From positions 4,960,001-5,024,000 of the forward strand of contig JAJFPB010000001.1 of the NCBI GenBank assembly GCA_020881915.1: 64,000 nucleotides of DNA. The letters are read 5' to 3'. Positions 50,183 to 61,667 of the stretch are shown here, one piece after another. A program made the position numbers and the translations under genes. This DNA is from Paramyrothecium sp. XJ0827. Taxonomy: Eukaryota; Ascomycota; Sordariomycetes; Hypocreales; Stachybotryaceae. Under the pieces are notes generated by a model. That model made no database searches, had not been told where the DNA came from, and worked only from the letters and a program-made list of their open reading frames with translations. Numbering within the stretch: the first letter of the stretch is position 1; every line of letters starts with the position of its first letter.

Positions 50183-52429
50183 ATGGCCGTCAAGGACGAG
50201 AACTTGTTCGTATCATTCTATTTCTGCTTCCGCTGGTTGCTCCATAAAGTCAGGCATTGACCAACACGAACAGACACCCGCGCACGGAGACTATCGTCCT
50301 TCGGCATCCACGGAGGCACTACCGGATTCCTGTGCGGTCCCAGTATGTCGACATGGCCATTCCGCCCACTCCATCAATCTGTACTAATATCTATCGCTTA
50401 GGCACTGGCAGCTCCGTTCCCTACTTAGCGCCGAGAAGTCGAACATCGTCTATTTCCCCGGCGGTCATGGCTCCAATCATATCCAGCGCCTCAACACCAC
50501 AACGCACGAATGTGAAACCATCAAACTTCTGACGTTCGCCCCCCGCTGTCTTGTTGCCAGAAATGGCTGGCTTTGCTGTGGAAGTGAGAATGGTGAATTT
50601 GTAGCGATTCAACTCGACGACAACAATGACGGAAACGACGCCTCTATAGCTCAAGCATTCGATCTCGACTCCCGGCTTCCTTTCGGCACAGATGTCCCCC
50701 CCGAAAGCTCCGTACTGTCATTTTTGCTTCAAGCACGGCGCCCGAACAAGAGCTTGGTAGCCAAGAGCATGAAGTTGGCTAAAGATCGGGTCAATTGCAT
50801 CACCCTCTGGTCCCCGCCATCCATGAATCCTAGTCCTACCGCTTACACTGAACCGGTTGCTGTTTTGGCTAACAACGACCGGACCGTGACACTGGTTAGT
50901 CTTCAGGACTTCAACCGCACAGAAGAACCCGATAGCCTTGATGTCATTGCCTATCCCGACTTCGTGAACCGCGCCATTATCTCTCCTGACGGGCGCCTAT
51001 TGATTGCAATTCTCGACGATCCATACCTCTACGTTCACGAGCGCATGGAGAAGCCTGCTACGTCACCTTCACCGAGTAAAGAAAAGACTGAATACCACTG
51101 GGTACGGAGGCAGCGGCTACTTTTGAAAAGTCAGCGGAAGGACGATAAGTCTGACAGCCGTGGCAGCTTCGCTGCATGTTTCTCTGCATCGGGTGCCTAC
51201 CTTGCTGTGGGGACACAACACGGTACAATATCGATTTTTGATGCCACAACCTTGACCAACCTATCTGTGGACCCCCTCATTACAACTTTCACCTCTTCCC
51301 GTCCGGAAAGTGGCCCAGGCGCAATACGCGACATGGCTTTCTCGCCAGCCCCGCTCGATATCCTAGCATGGACGGAAGATCGTGGGCACGTCGGTTTTGC
51401 TGATATGAGAACCAATTATATCGTTCGCCAGATTGTGGATATCAATGCCGAAAGCGACTTCGAGCATATCAACATCCTGGACCGGAACACCATCGACCCT
51501 CGACTGCTCGAAAGCCGCAATTGGAGAGACAGAGACAGAGACAGAGACAGAGACAGAGACAGAGACAGAGACAGAGACAGAGACAGAGACAGAGATAGCC
51601 CTCCGCCCCTGGTGACGGGTGATGGTGATACGGTGATACGCGGGGATGGGGCGCCTGGTGTCGAACTATTAAATCATCCCCTGACAGCCAATGAGACACT
51701 TGTTCTAGAAGCCATACAGGGAGATCGACGTCGGCGAGAACGGGCTCTCCAGAGAGGTGCGAATGACAACTCAAGCAGAGAGTCAAACGATTCTCCCTGG
51801 TCATTCAACTCAAACTTGCGAACAGGTTCCACGGAAACAGACGCAGCACGGACCCGGCAACGAAGCAGTAGTGTTGGACGTGCTATGGGGGAGCTCCTGG
51901 GAAACTACCAACGAGAACGTACTACGGAGCGAGTGCGCAACGCTCGCCAGCTGCTCCGCGATGCCAATGAACGGGGTCCCACGATCCGAAGACCCGAGCA
52001 GCGCTGGATGGAACGTATTGGCGAGACAGTGGCAGCCATGAGGGATCAACGAGAAAGGCAGGACGCAGGATATCTCAATGTTGTGGACGTCTTAGCGGCT
52101 CGAGACCGAGGAAATACTGACGGGGATCACGATGACACCTCGCTATTGGTGCCACTCGTCAACCAAGTAGTAAACAGGTGGGAAGAGAGCGCCATCCGAG
52201 GAACCCTTGCTCCAGATCATGGTGTCTTTGAAGTACCGCCCTCACCAGATAACACTGCCGGCCTGGCATGGAGCGAAGACGGGCGCACAGTGTAAGTCAC
52301 TCCTTCTCTGCGGTAGAGCGCACACTACTGACGCCGTCGCATAGTTTTGTTGGAGCCCAAAATGGCATTTATGAATTTCACATCAACACATATGTTCGGA
52401 AGCTCTACCCTAGTTTAATGATGCGCTGA
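50183..52429 (+). CDS. DUF2415 / WD-repeat-like protein
   Basis: Conserved fungal protein of unknown function. Exons: 50183-50205, 50274-50342, 50402-52291, 52345-52429, giving 688 residues. The N-terminal half shows beta-propeller-like repeats (VRSQHWQLRSLL near residue 30, FAACFSASGAYLAVGTQHGTISIFD near 205, quoted in part). The C-terminus has the DUF2415 signature: LAWSEDGRTVFVGAQNGIYEF followed by RKLYPSL at the end. A disordered Arg-rich middle includes about 12 Arg-Asp dipeptides encoded by a hexanucleotide repeat, then SRES and RQRSSS segments. The start MAVKDENL joins to HPRTETIVLRHPRR by an intron with acceptor ACAG, matching the HPRRYY-like opening of relatives. Role not known; a nuclear or RNA-related role is only a guess from the RD/RS-like tract. 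Confidence 0.88.
51525..51596 (+). repeat. In-frame AGAGAC hexanucleotide repeat
   Basis: Eleven perfect AGAGAC units (51525-51590) plus one AGAGAT, encoding an (Arg-Asp)12 tract inside the DUF2415 gene. Unit length is a multiple of three, so changes in copy number keep the frame. Confidence 0.95.
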
Positions 52430-52750
52430 ATCGGTAGGCGCAGTATGGTATGTCCAGGGATCGGCGATACCGCTAAAATGGCGTTTTAAGGAATGCTTCA
52501 GGTTGCTTTCACCCGCTGCGGAGGGACAGGACATCGACTAGCATATGCACATGGCTTTCCGTATTTACGCTTGCTACGAATAATGGCAGAATAGGAATTT
52601 TCTCGGGGGCTCGGGCGCCCTTCGCTCGATTTAGGAGTCAGCGAAAGCCTTCATCAAGGCCGGACTCTGGGCGTTCTCTACTTTATTGTACGATATCTGT
52701 CTTACATAACAAACTCGCTATTTGATCATAGGAAAGCCGCGCAGGGCATA
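52430..52750. other. Convergent gap DUF2415/L2HGDH
   Basis: 321 bp, no gene seen; shared 3' flanks. Confidence 0.55.
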
Positions 52751-54145
52751 TCAACTTGCGCTACCGTAAAGTAGTTCGTCCACCAGCTCGCCGATGGCGA
52801 GACTGCTCGTGAGGCCAGGGCTCTCTATGCCCAAAAGGTTGACCCATCCCTCAAAATCCTCCTCCTTGCGAACGTAGAAGTCGTGGAAGCCTTTCCCGGT
52901 AGCCACGGCCCCGGCCTTGGCCAACTTTGGCCGGATGCCTGCGTAGTCGGGCACGAGGCTGGACTCGTCGACGTCCGGCAGGTACTTCTTGATCTCAACC
53001 ACGGCCTCGGCCAGGCGCGACGCGTTGACGGCCAGGTCGTCCGGGGAGTCGACCCACTCGACGTCGGGCCCGAAGCGGACGCGGCCCGCCATGTCCAGCG
53101 TGAGGTGCGTGCCGAGGCCGCCGGCGCCGGGCTCGGGCGCCGGGTAGATGAGGCGCGACACGGACGGCCGCGAGGCCGAGTACGAGAAGTAGTTGCCCTT
53201 GGCGTAGTAGAGCTCCCGGCGCTGCGCGGCCGGCACGATGAGGTTGTGCACGTCGACGGCGCCGAGCCCCGCCGCGTTGACGAGCGTCTCCGCGGTGATG
53301 CTTGTGGTGCTGCCGTCGCCGCCGTCGCGCACCTCGATCTCCCAGCCCGCGCTGCCTGGTCGGTTGCTTCCCAGCGGCGTGATTCCCTGCACGGGTGAGT
53401 TCAGCGCGACGACGCCGCCGGCCTCCTCGAAGAGACCCTGTAGCGCGAGCATCAAGCCGTGCGAATCCACGATGCCTGTCGTCGGGCTCTCCAACGCGCC
53501 CGCCAGAGCCCTCACGCCCTCGCCGTCCCGCTCGATCTCCTGGTCAGCCACCCACCGCGTAGGCACGCCGATCTCGTCCCTGCAGAAGGCGTGGATCTTC
53601 TCGAGGGCCTCGCGCTGGGCGTCGTTCTGCGCGACGATCCACTTGCCCGTGCGGCGGTGGGCGACGTTGTGCCGCGCGCACAGGTCGTACAGCATCTGCT
53701 TGCCGCGCACGCAGAGGCGCGTCTTCAGGCTGTCCCGCCCGTAGTAGATGCCCGCGTGGATGACCTCGCTGTTGCGCGAGCTCGTCTCCGTGCCCACGGC
53801 CGGGTGCCGCTCGATGAGGACGGTCGAGGTGTTGCCGCGCTGCGCGAGCTGGCGGGCGATGGCGAGTCCTACGACGCCGCCGCCGATGACCTGAGCGGTG
53901 CGTCAGCGATTTCGTCCGCCAGTTGTCATGATGCACACTAAGGCTGTGGTTTTGGCTGTTGAACGGCAGCGATATCGCGAGCAAAGCTACCTGGGGCCGC
54001 GGGCCTGCTCATCTCATTCGGTGTAGGGGAACGAGCTCACCGCATGCGTGAAGTCGGCCCTTGCGGGCACCGTTGACCTAAAGTGAAGTCTCTGTGCCTT
54101 GCACGTCAATCGAGACGTGCATCTCAATGACCTCGCGCCAAACAT
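52751..54145 (-). CDS. FAD-dependent oxidoreductase, L-2-hydroxyglutarate dehydrogenase family
   Basis: Likely oxidises L-2-hydroxyglutarate to 2-oxoglutarate in mitochondria, a metabolite-repair reaction (family inference; DAO fold). Exons in transcript order: 54041-54145 and 52751-53890 with a 150-nt intron, giving 414 residues. The first exon codes an Arg-rich, acid-poor presequence (MFGARSLRCTSRLTC...) ending in the family's ADFTHA, spliced to VIGGGVVGLAIARQLA, the FAD-binding GxGxxG near residue 36-50. Further family blocks: SSRNSEVIHAGIYY, KGNYFSY, and PDYAGIRPKL near the C-terminus, ending LGIESPGLTSSLAIG. Length fits the family. The second exon is very GC-rich, so its antisense frames are open. 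The substrate could be another 2-hydroxyacid. Confidence 0.88.
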
Positions 54146-54690
54146 TTTCGCTCGATTGGTATAGGGCCGAGTCCTTGTTGGATGGACAAAATGTGTCGCG
54201 TTGCGTGTTGGTGAAATGAGCCGCGCTATCGGATCACGTCACTTTAGCACACATAAAAAGCGTCATTCCCAAACAACGATTGGAACTACAGAACCCCACG
54301 CAAGAACTACAGCACCCTGAAATTGAGATGGGGACAGGATCTGCTCCTCTACTACCACGTTGAAGCGTTGGCCCAAGGGTTCATCGATGCCAAGTCGTTG
54401 AGCATACTATGATTGGCTAGCTAAGTTTGTCCGTCGGCAGAGACCGTCCTGATCAGCAGAAGCTATTATTTCGACAAAGACTCTATGTCTGGTATAAGAG
54501 AATATAAGCTACAACAACCGAAACCCGCCATTCCCAGAGTCCTGAAGCGGGTGATCAACGATTCCAACCACCTTTCGCCGGAAGCTAGAATCGGCTTCAG
54601 AAAGCACCTGCTCGAAGTAAGGGAGTAGCAGTCGTGTCAAAACTCCGATGCGCAAAGATTGTGCCGCAACCATGGCATAGCTGTTTTGGA
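54146..54690. other. Intergenic region L2HGDH/coiled-coil gene
   Basis: About 545 bp between two minus-strand genes; L2HGDH promoter and 3' flank of the upstream gene. No coding signal recognised. Confidence 0.55.
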
Positions 54691-55780
54691 TCATGGCTTG
54701 ACATCGCCATACGCAGGTGGTGTGATGACATCCTCGTCTGCTGCAGTGGACGATCTCGTCAATTGCGAAGGCACAGAAGGCTCGGTTGCAGTCGCTTGTG
54801 ACTGCGAGGCCTCGACAAGCTGCTTTTCTACATGAATAGTTAACAGCCGAAAATACAGTAGAGCAGGAACCAAAGTTACCCAAATCACGTATTCGATGTC
54901 GCAACATCTGGTTCTCGCGCATCAACATCTGCGTCTCTGCCTGGTAGAAGGCACTTTCGTCACGGCCTCCGAGCACCCAATCACCGCTTTCAGCACTGAT
55001 CGAGGTTGAGCGAAGGCGCGGTGAAGCGCCACGACTAGGCGTCCTCGAGCGCCGGTGGAGATCGGCGCGGGCCATGTCGAAAGAGCTTCGTGGGTGAGGA
55101 AGGCCGGGCGATCGAGGGTATGAGCCGACGGGAGGGCCAGAGGCTGTTGCGGGTTGGGATGGGGCGACCAAAGGTGTTCCATGGCTGGATCTTTCCGAGA
55201 TGGCGCTGTTGTCTTCCGCAGAAGCAGCCTGTCCTTGGCCAGCCTGAAGACGCTGGAGCTCTAGCTGCTGCTGCCTAATCATTTGCAGAAGTCGGTTCTA
55301 TGAGAAAGATCAGAGACGAGAACGCTGGTGAAGGTGTGAGGTCAACCATACGACATGGGCTTCTTGTTCTGCCTCCAGCTCTTGGTGGAGCTCACCTAGA
55401 CTAGGTGCTCTGTGGTGATGGGGATCGGCATATGGTGATATGGATCCCAGCTGCGGACTACGCTGTTGTGAGGATTGCTCCTGGACCATTTCGCCTGGCG
55501 CAGGCACGCTGGGATCGTTCAGCTGAAGGTTCATGAGCAAGGTGGAGCGGCGCCGGCCGGCTTGTGGCGATGACCGGTTCTGGTTCGAGGAGCTGCTTGA
55601 CAATCCTGCCTCGGTGTCAGATCCTAAATTATCCTATGATGGGGGGAAAGTCGGCTCACGTCGTCGTGGCTCATGCTGAAGGCCGGCGTTCATGGTAGCT
55701 GCTGCCTGCAGAGAGGTAGAGGCGGTGCGTGGTGATCCGGTTGGAGACTCGGGGCGTGGAGCATCGCCATTTGTTGCCAT
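54691..55780 (-). CDS. Ser/Gln-rich protein with coiled coil, unknown function
   Basis: Not recognised. Exons in transcript order: 55660-55780, 55352-55605, 54880-55297, 54691-54827, giving 309 residues; all three introns keep phase (donors GTGAGC, GTATGG, GTAACT). The protein is rich in Ser, Pro, Arg and Gln. A short helical coiled coil, LGELHQELEAEQEAHVNRLL, runs into MIRQQQLELQRLQ around residues 110-145. A second helix, AFYQAETQMLMRENQMLRHRIRDLEKQLVEA, sits around 235-265 (quoted in part). Between them lie basic RRSRTPSRGASPRLRS-like stretches. The C-terminus is PPAYGDVKP. It resembles conserved fungal proteins of unknown role; dimerisation or a regulator adaptor is inference only. Confidence 0.75.
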
Positions 55781-58700
55781 GATGTCGGTGTCCGTGCGAT
55801 TCTCGAGATGTCGCAGGTTTCGTTGTTCACAAAGGGTTGTTCAGGGTGTAGATGCCCTCGCGGCGGTAGTGGACTCGAACTCTGGGGAAGGAAAGGTGAC
55901 AGCGTCAGGTAGGCTTCACGTGCAGTTGTAGTTGACTTTCAACTGGGGGGGGGATGGGAATAAAAAGGTCGAATCGAAAGAGTAGTTCTCAAGGGCCTTG
56001 TAGTTTTCTAGGTTGCGAAACCCACCTTACGTAGGCTTATAGGAAGGTCGCAGGATATACGTCTTTGCCATGACGCGAAGGTGGCATTGTGGTGTGCTGA
56101 TCAGCTCCATCCAGGTGTACCGTCTAGAAGGTCCTGAGGGTCCCGGGTCACAGGGACGACGACATTTGGCGGGGTGGTGGAACGACCTGACGTTGTGGCT
56201 CGGTCATCGCTAGAGCGGTCACTGTGAGGTGCCTGTGGCTAGGGCATGTGGCTAGTCGCTGTGGCGGGAGCTTTCGCGATCCATTGCCTCGAGCTAGGCA
56301 AGATACCTACCTACCCGAGAGCTGACACATTGGGTGTGCAACACCAAACGTCTCTGACTACCTACCTACCTTTTCCAGGTCGCAAGAAGAAGAAAAAGTA
56401 AGAAGAAAAGCAATAAGAGGAAAAAGAAGGGGGCGCAAGGCGTTTGGGATTCCGCGGAAGAGTAAATCTAACTGCATATTTTCTTGTTAGGTGTCTGATT
56501 TCTGAGTTCTGATTCCGAGCTGGTGGAACATTCTTCCGATCCAAAACGGGTGAAACTCGTAGTCTCAACAGGATGACAATTCAAAAATGTGGTGATCAGC
56601 ACGAGGAACAAGTAATAAACGAGATTGGTTACAACAGCTTGAGCTTCGCACTCGGTGACAACCATCATCCACCTTAGGCTCAACAGATATTAACTTGCCC
56701 ATAGAGATTTAGTTTGACAGCCGTACTGGTACGGACACGCCCTACCGAAGCTAAGGACCAACCCAAGCCGGAGGAGAGAAACAAACAAAAAGTCGTACAC
56801 AGGACTGAGGTTTCGTAAGTGGAAACACTTGAATTCGGGAGCCAAGGTCCGGAGCAGGGATCCTAGCTCAAAGTTAACCAGAACGGCGCGAATTCTGTCG
56901 GAGTGGAAGATGCCAATGCCCCAATGCCGGGGTGTTGCCGATCATCCCACAATCATGTATGGTGAAACGGCCACAATCATTTATCGCGAGTCCCCTCGGG
57001 AAAGCTCCACGAGCTATCATACCCGCGACAAGGTCCAAAATCGAAGAACGAAAGAAAAGGGGTAGAAAAGGAAGAAGAGAGAACAACTCCCCAGTAGCCA
57101 CGGGAACTGGCCGATACTGACCAGGTAAAGTTTTCCCCTAGCCTTGACACCCTGGCCGGCGCATTCGTGTATGGACGATCGTCCCACAAGCTCGAACAAA
57201 CCAGGGGACAAGGGTGGTGTTGAGGACAAGGGAACCAAAATCCAAGTAGCCCGCTACTGCAGGCACTTAGACCAAGACCCTTGCGACTCGAGTCTTTACA
57301 TTTTGAGAGAAAGGCCGCTAAACCGAGATGCGTTCGGCGACGGCGCCGTCCTACTGACGAACTAGCTGAGCTCGCCGAGTCGGAAGAGTGACGGTGACAC
57401 ATAACGACTCAGTGCCGAAACGTTATCGTTCCGACCCCTCAGAGGACTCCCGATCTCCTCAGTAGTGGGCACTGGTCCCTTCAGAGATATTCGGGCCAAT
57501 GTGTTTGTTGCATATTATTTTCTTTTCCAAAGCGAGCAGACCGTTCCGACCGCAGCCTCCGACACCAAGTTCCTTTTCACGGGCTTGGCCCTCAGTGAGC
57601 TCCCTACTGCCCTCGAGTAGCAACGGCCCGGGCGGAAGTGGAATCCCTGCAATTGGTCGATGATCTGATTATTTCGCGCCCAGAGACGTTCCATGACGTG
57701 CATGTTCAAATTTATCTCAGTTCCGAGACGAGAATCCCTAGGAGGGGGCGGGCCCTGCAGGACATGTGGCTGCTATTTTAGACTTCTGTAGAAGATGCAG
57801 CAGATGCAGATGCAGGCTGACTGATTGGAGGAATCCTCGCGGAGGGTGCAACGCTTGAGACTTGAAGCAAAAGGAGCCGCAGGATGTGAAACATTAGAAC
57901 AACAGGAGGTGGGTCCCTCGCACTGGCGCCCTTCCCACAGGATTGCGCTACGTCGACGAGACATCTTCGACCTTCTCCGCCTTGGTATGGACGACAGAAC
58001 CCTGGATTCAGACAGGATGATCGCTAACCGCCAGGCTTAGGGGGCCACGTTTGGCGACCACATGGCACCCAGCAAGGGGTTAGGGGTCAGTTCAAACTGG
58101 CGGTTAAGGTGGTCATCGCCGCTGGTCGCCGGCTTGCCAGGGCAAGCGCTTAACCAAGACAACAGCGATGTTTCCAATTCTCAAAGTACAGAACGGTACC
58201 GTGCAGCACATGCGAGGGTAGAATAACACCTGTAAGCAGAGCGACCCGCCTCGCCACCGTGTCACACGTAGGAAGAGCTGGACGAGTTGTACAAGCATGC
58301 CCTCAGCCCGGAAGCTTTGGTTTGCGTACTCAGAGCCCCGAAGTATAAGCAAGCACCACGGAGGGGACTCGGGGGGGGGGGCCCTAGTGGCGTCGTTTCG
58401 ATTAACGATGACGATGAACGGCTGCAAGCGAGGCCAGCAGACAAGCAAGTCTGCGGGCTAGCAATGCCAGTCATCTATTTCGAGGCGACATTGCCGTTGT
58501 TTTGGTCTTCGACTTTCTCGAACCCTCAAAGATGCCCCTGGCCGGTAGGAGGGTGAGAAGCTCCTACTAGCAAGCTCTTGGCAGGGATGGCAGCGTTTGA
58601 ATTGAAGAGCTCACGACATGAGACAAACGAAACGGTTGCACTAGGCAATCTCAAATGCCACCTGCTGGCACTTGCAGTCTTACGTAGCCACGTTGAACGG

Positions 58701-60920
58701 CCAAAAACCGACCCACGGACGGGTTGCGAGGATGCACCCTGACTCTTCAAGCGCGGTTGCCCCGGTCGCTTGGGGTTGCCATCGTGTGGTTCAATGATTT
58801 AATGGCTGATGGAGCCTTGTAACATGCATGAGCTAGCCGACCAGTCGACACTCTACCCTCGGGTGAAGAGCATGCGCTTGCGCTTGGGGGTTCGAGCGCA
58901 GGCGACCGTCACGCACGACCATGGGATGGTCGACGACAAGCGAGGTCTGGGCCAAAGCGACCAATCCACCAGCCACTGGACGCTGATCGACGGTACATCT
59001 ACGGAGACCCGGCTGCTTATCCCAGACTCGATGACACAAGAGAGATACAGTACGGCACGGCGTTGGCCTGGAGGTAAGCCAAGGTGCCGGAGAAATCGGA
59101 GCCCACGGAGGTGCCAAGCCTGCAAAACGGAACCGAAAAAACAACAAAAACACAGAGCATAGAGTATGGTGGCCAGAGGACAGAAAGGAAACCGGGCTAG
59201 AGACGGAGACGAGGGGAGACAGACCGGGGTGTCCTGGATACCAGGTAACTGTGTGTTGGAGAAGGTGTAAGACGGAGACGGGCAGTGAGGTGAGGGGGAG
59301 GAGAGGATGTGCGTTTCCTGTCACACTCACAAAACATGATGCCCCCACCTCTTCCGCATGGAGCCACGGAGAGAGAGCAGCAACAGCAGCAGCAGCAGAA
59401 AGAATGCACGTCGCATACCTTGCCTTGCAGTGCAGGACAGTACAGCACTTCAAGCCTGTAACCTGGCCTTTCCTTTTGGCGGACGGGGCGAGAAGATGCA
59501 CATTTCCATTTGGAGCATGTCGATCAGTTCGGAGCTTGGTCATCTTTCTTGATTAACCTCAATCGATGATACCTCATGGAGAGATGGCCCGCTGAACCTG
59601 GGCAGGCATTGCGTGTACGATTTGTCAGGTCATCGGATCGGAAAGCCTCATTCTTTTTTGTGTGCTTTGTCAATGCTCGACAGGGGGGGCTCGTCTTGCG
59701 GCATGTCGAGAGTTTCCCAGCAGATATCGAGGTCCTCTGTACGACAAGGAAAAAAAAACGAACCGTTGCTGTCTTCACCCCCACCGAGGGGTCCACCGCT
59801 GGGACCCCGATGACCGTTTGCGAGGGGAGGGAATGGCTCCCACTCATGGGAACTGCGCGCGCCCTGCCCGGGTTGGGTGGGATATCGAGGGCGGCGAGGG
59901 AAAAGGTAAGACGTAGACGTGCGCATGGATAACATACTGGGAGGTAGTTTATACTTTGGCCCAGTCGCAGATCAGCGGCATGGGTCGCTGTCGCCGCCAG
60001 GGGCCCGCAAGTACCGCATACTCGCGGGTGGACGACCACCGCAACCGCCGCCGCAGTGGGAGGGCAACCCGCGGTACCTAAGGCCTCCCAGCAACCCCGG
60101 GCCGCTAACCTTGGGCGTGGGTCCAGATCCTCGATCCGGCCACATCACTCCTGGGGGCTGCCCTGATCCATGGATGCCAGTAGCGGCGCGCACGGAGCGC
60201 TGTCGAGTTCGCCCTGTGAAGAAGACCAGGTGGGGGGGGGGGAGGTCACATCGCCAGTTCCAGGCCGGGGCCCAGTCGAGTCGCATGGACCTGGACCTGG
60301 ACCTTGGCCCTGGTGAGAGATCAGTCAGTCAGTCATTCAGTCAGGCAGGCCCACTGGGGAACGAAGGTGGCGCGGTCGACAACGCCATCATCAATACTGG
60401 GGGGAAAGGACGGCAATAGAGTCACTTTGCCGGGCCGTTGGGTTCTTTCTTTTCCATGCGAAAAAGCAAATGTTGGCAGGGCTGGCATGAATCACACTGA
60501 GCATTGACGAGGGACCGCTCGCTGACCCCGGTCACCTCGTTTCTGTCTCTGCGCCTGCGTCCGCGTCTGTCAAAAGTCAGGTATCCACGGTTCTGCATGA
60601 GCGTCCATATCCATTCCCATCCATCCGTGGCCGCAACCACTGACCACGGCCCCGCGACGAACCATCCATCGTCGTCCACCACCCTCCATCTCGCCCACCC
60701 CCCTGGTCCTGTCCCTTCCCCCCCCTTCTTCCCCGGAGGTCTATAATAGTACAATAACCTGGTACTGGTGCCTGTGCCTGTGCCTGTTGGCAATTCCCAC
60801 TTGGGACCTACCTTACTTGACCTGACCTCGCATCGCACATCCCTAAACACCATCGTGCATGTAAACACCGAGAACTTACACGCGCGATTCACCTCTTCAC
60901 ATCCTACTACCGCGCCGTAC

Positions 60921-60970
60921 CATACCATACCATACCATACCATACCATACCATACCATACCATACCATAC
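60921..60970 (+). repeat. (CATAC)10 microsatellite
   Basis: Ten perfect CATAC units followed by degenerate TATACGATAC, about 0.7 kb before the PH-domain ATG. Confidence 0.95.
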
Positions 60971-61615
60971 TATACGATACACACTCACGGCCTACTCACT
61001 TTATTGCCTCCTCCATCATCCGCCGTGCCGCCGACGCTGGGGGCTATTGAGAACCAAGGCACGCCGCCTCCAACGATCCGCGCGACCGGACGAAGGCGAC
61101 ACGGACGCGAGGCCGTGCACCCGACACTCAATTCTCTCGTCGTTGTCGTTGCGCCGGGGATGGTGGCATTTGGTCTCAGACCCAGTCCAAACCTTCCTGC
61201 CGCCGTCGCTCAGCCACCTTAGGGCCGTCTCCGGCACCTAGCAGCGCCTTAGCCTCCCCCAACTCAACTCAACACAACACAACACACCACAGACTAGACG
61301 CCTCTTCTTCTCCCTCCTCGCCGGTCCACCCGTCGTTAGCTGCCGCCTCTCGACCCCTTCGCTTGTACATCATCCATTGGCCGCCCCAGAACGTCTGTTT
61401 CCCTGTCCTTGTGTTTCCTTTGCTTGCATTGTCTCGGAGCCATCGCTGGTCGACTCGCCTGCGTCATCAATCTCATTCACTCGGTTTCATTAGACTCATA
61501 CTCACACACACACACTCTCTCTTTCCCTCTCCCTCTGTCCCTTTCTCTCCCAGACTTACTTCTCGCCCCCCCGTTACTCTTATTTTTCGCGACGTCTCGC
61601 AACATCGAAACCTAC

Positions 61616-61654
61616 ATGGACGCTCACACACCTACACCCACCGTCGTCGCTTGA
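61616..61654 (+). promoter_or_regulatory. Upstream ORF in the PH-domain gene leader
   Basis: ATG at 61616 begins 12 codons (Met-Asp-Ala-His-Thr-Pro...) and ends with TGA at 61654, 13 nt before the main ATG and in a different frame. If the leader is unspliced here, reinitiation or leaky scanning would be needed. Confidence 0.5.
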
Positions 61655-61667
61655 TTATCATTCCGCC

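Larger units (their letters stand above)
55781..61667. other. Long gene-poor region and leader of PH-domain gene
   Basis: 5.9 kb without a recognised gene. Simple repeats are dense: CAG-type near 59377-59399, G-runs at about 58371-58382 and 60232-60242, CAGT units about 60321-60347, ten CATAC units at 60921-60970, ACAAC/ACTCA words near 61262-61288, and an AC/CT tract near 61500-61530. AGGTA/TACCT words occur near 56307-56320, 56360-56371 and 60808-60815. The final kilobase is pyrimidine-rich and is probably promoter plus 5' UTR of the gene at 61668. Longer frames (for example 58833-59543 minus) show no motif. Confidence 0.5.

Noticed and set aside
58833..59543. 236-codon minus-strand open frame
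   Set aside because: Low-complexity stretches from CAG/CTG and GA repeats, no conserved domain, GC-rich DNA with few stops.
60422..60988. 188-codon minus-strand frame with repeated Trp-Tyr-Gly-Met
   Set aside because: The repeat peptide is the reverse translation of the CATAC microsatellite; no independent coding signal.
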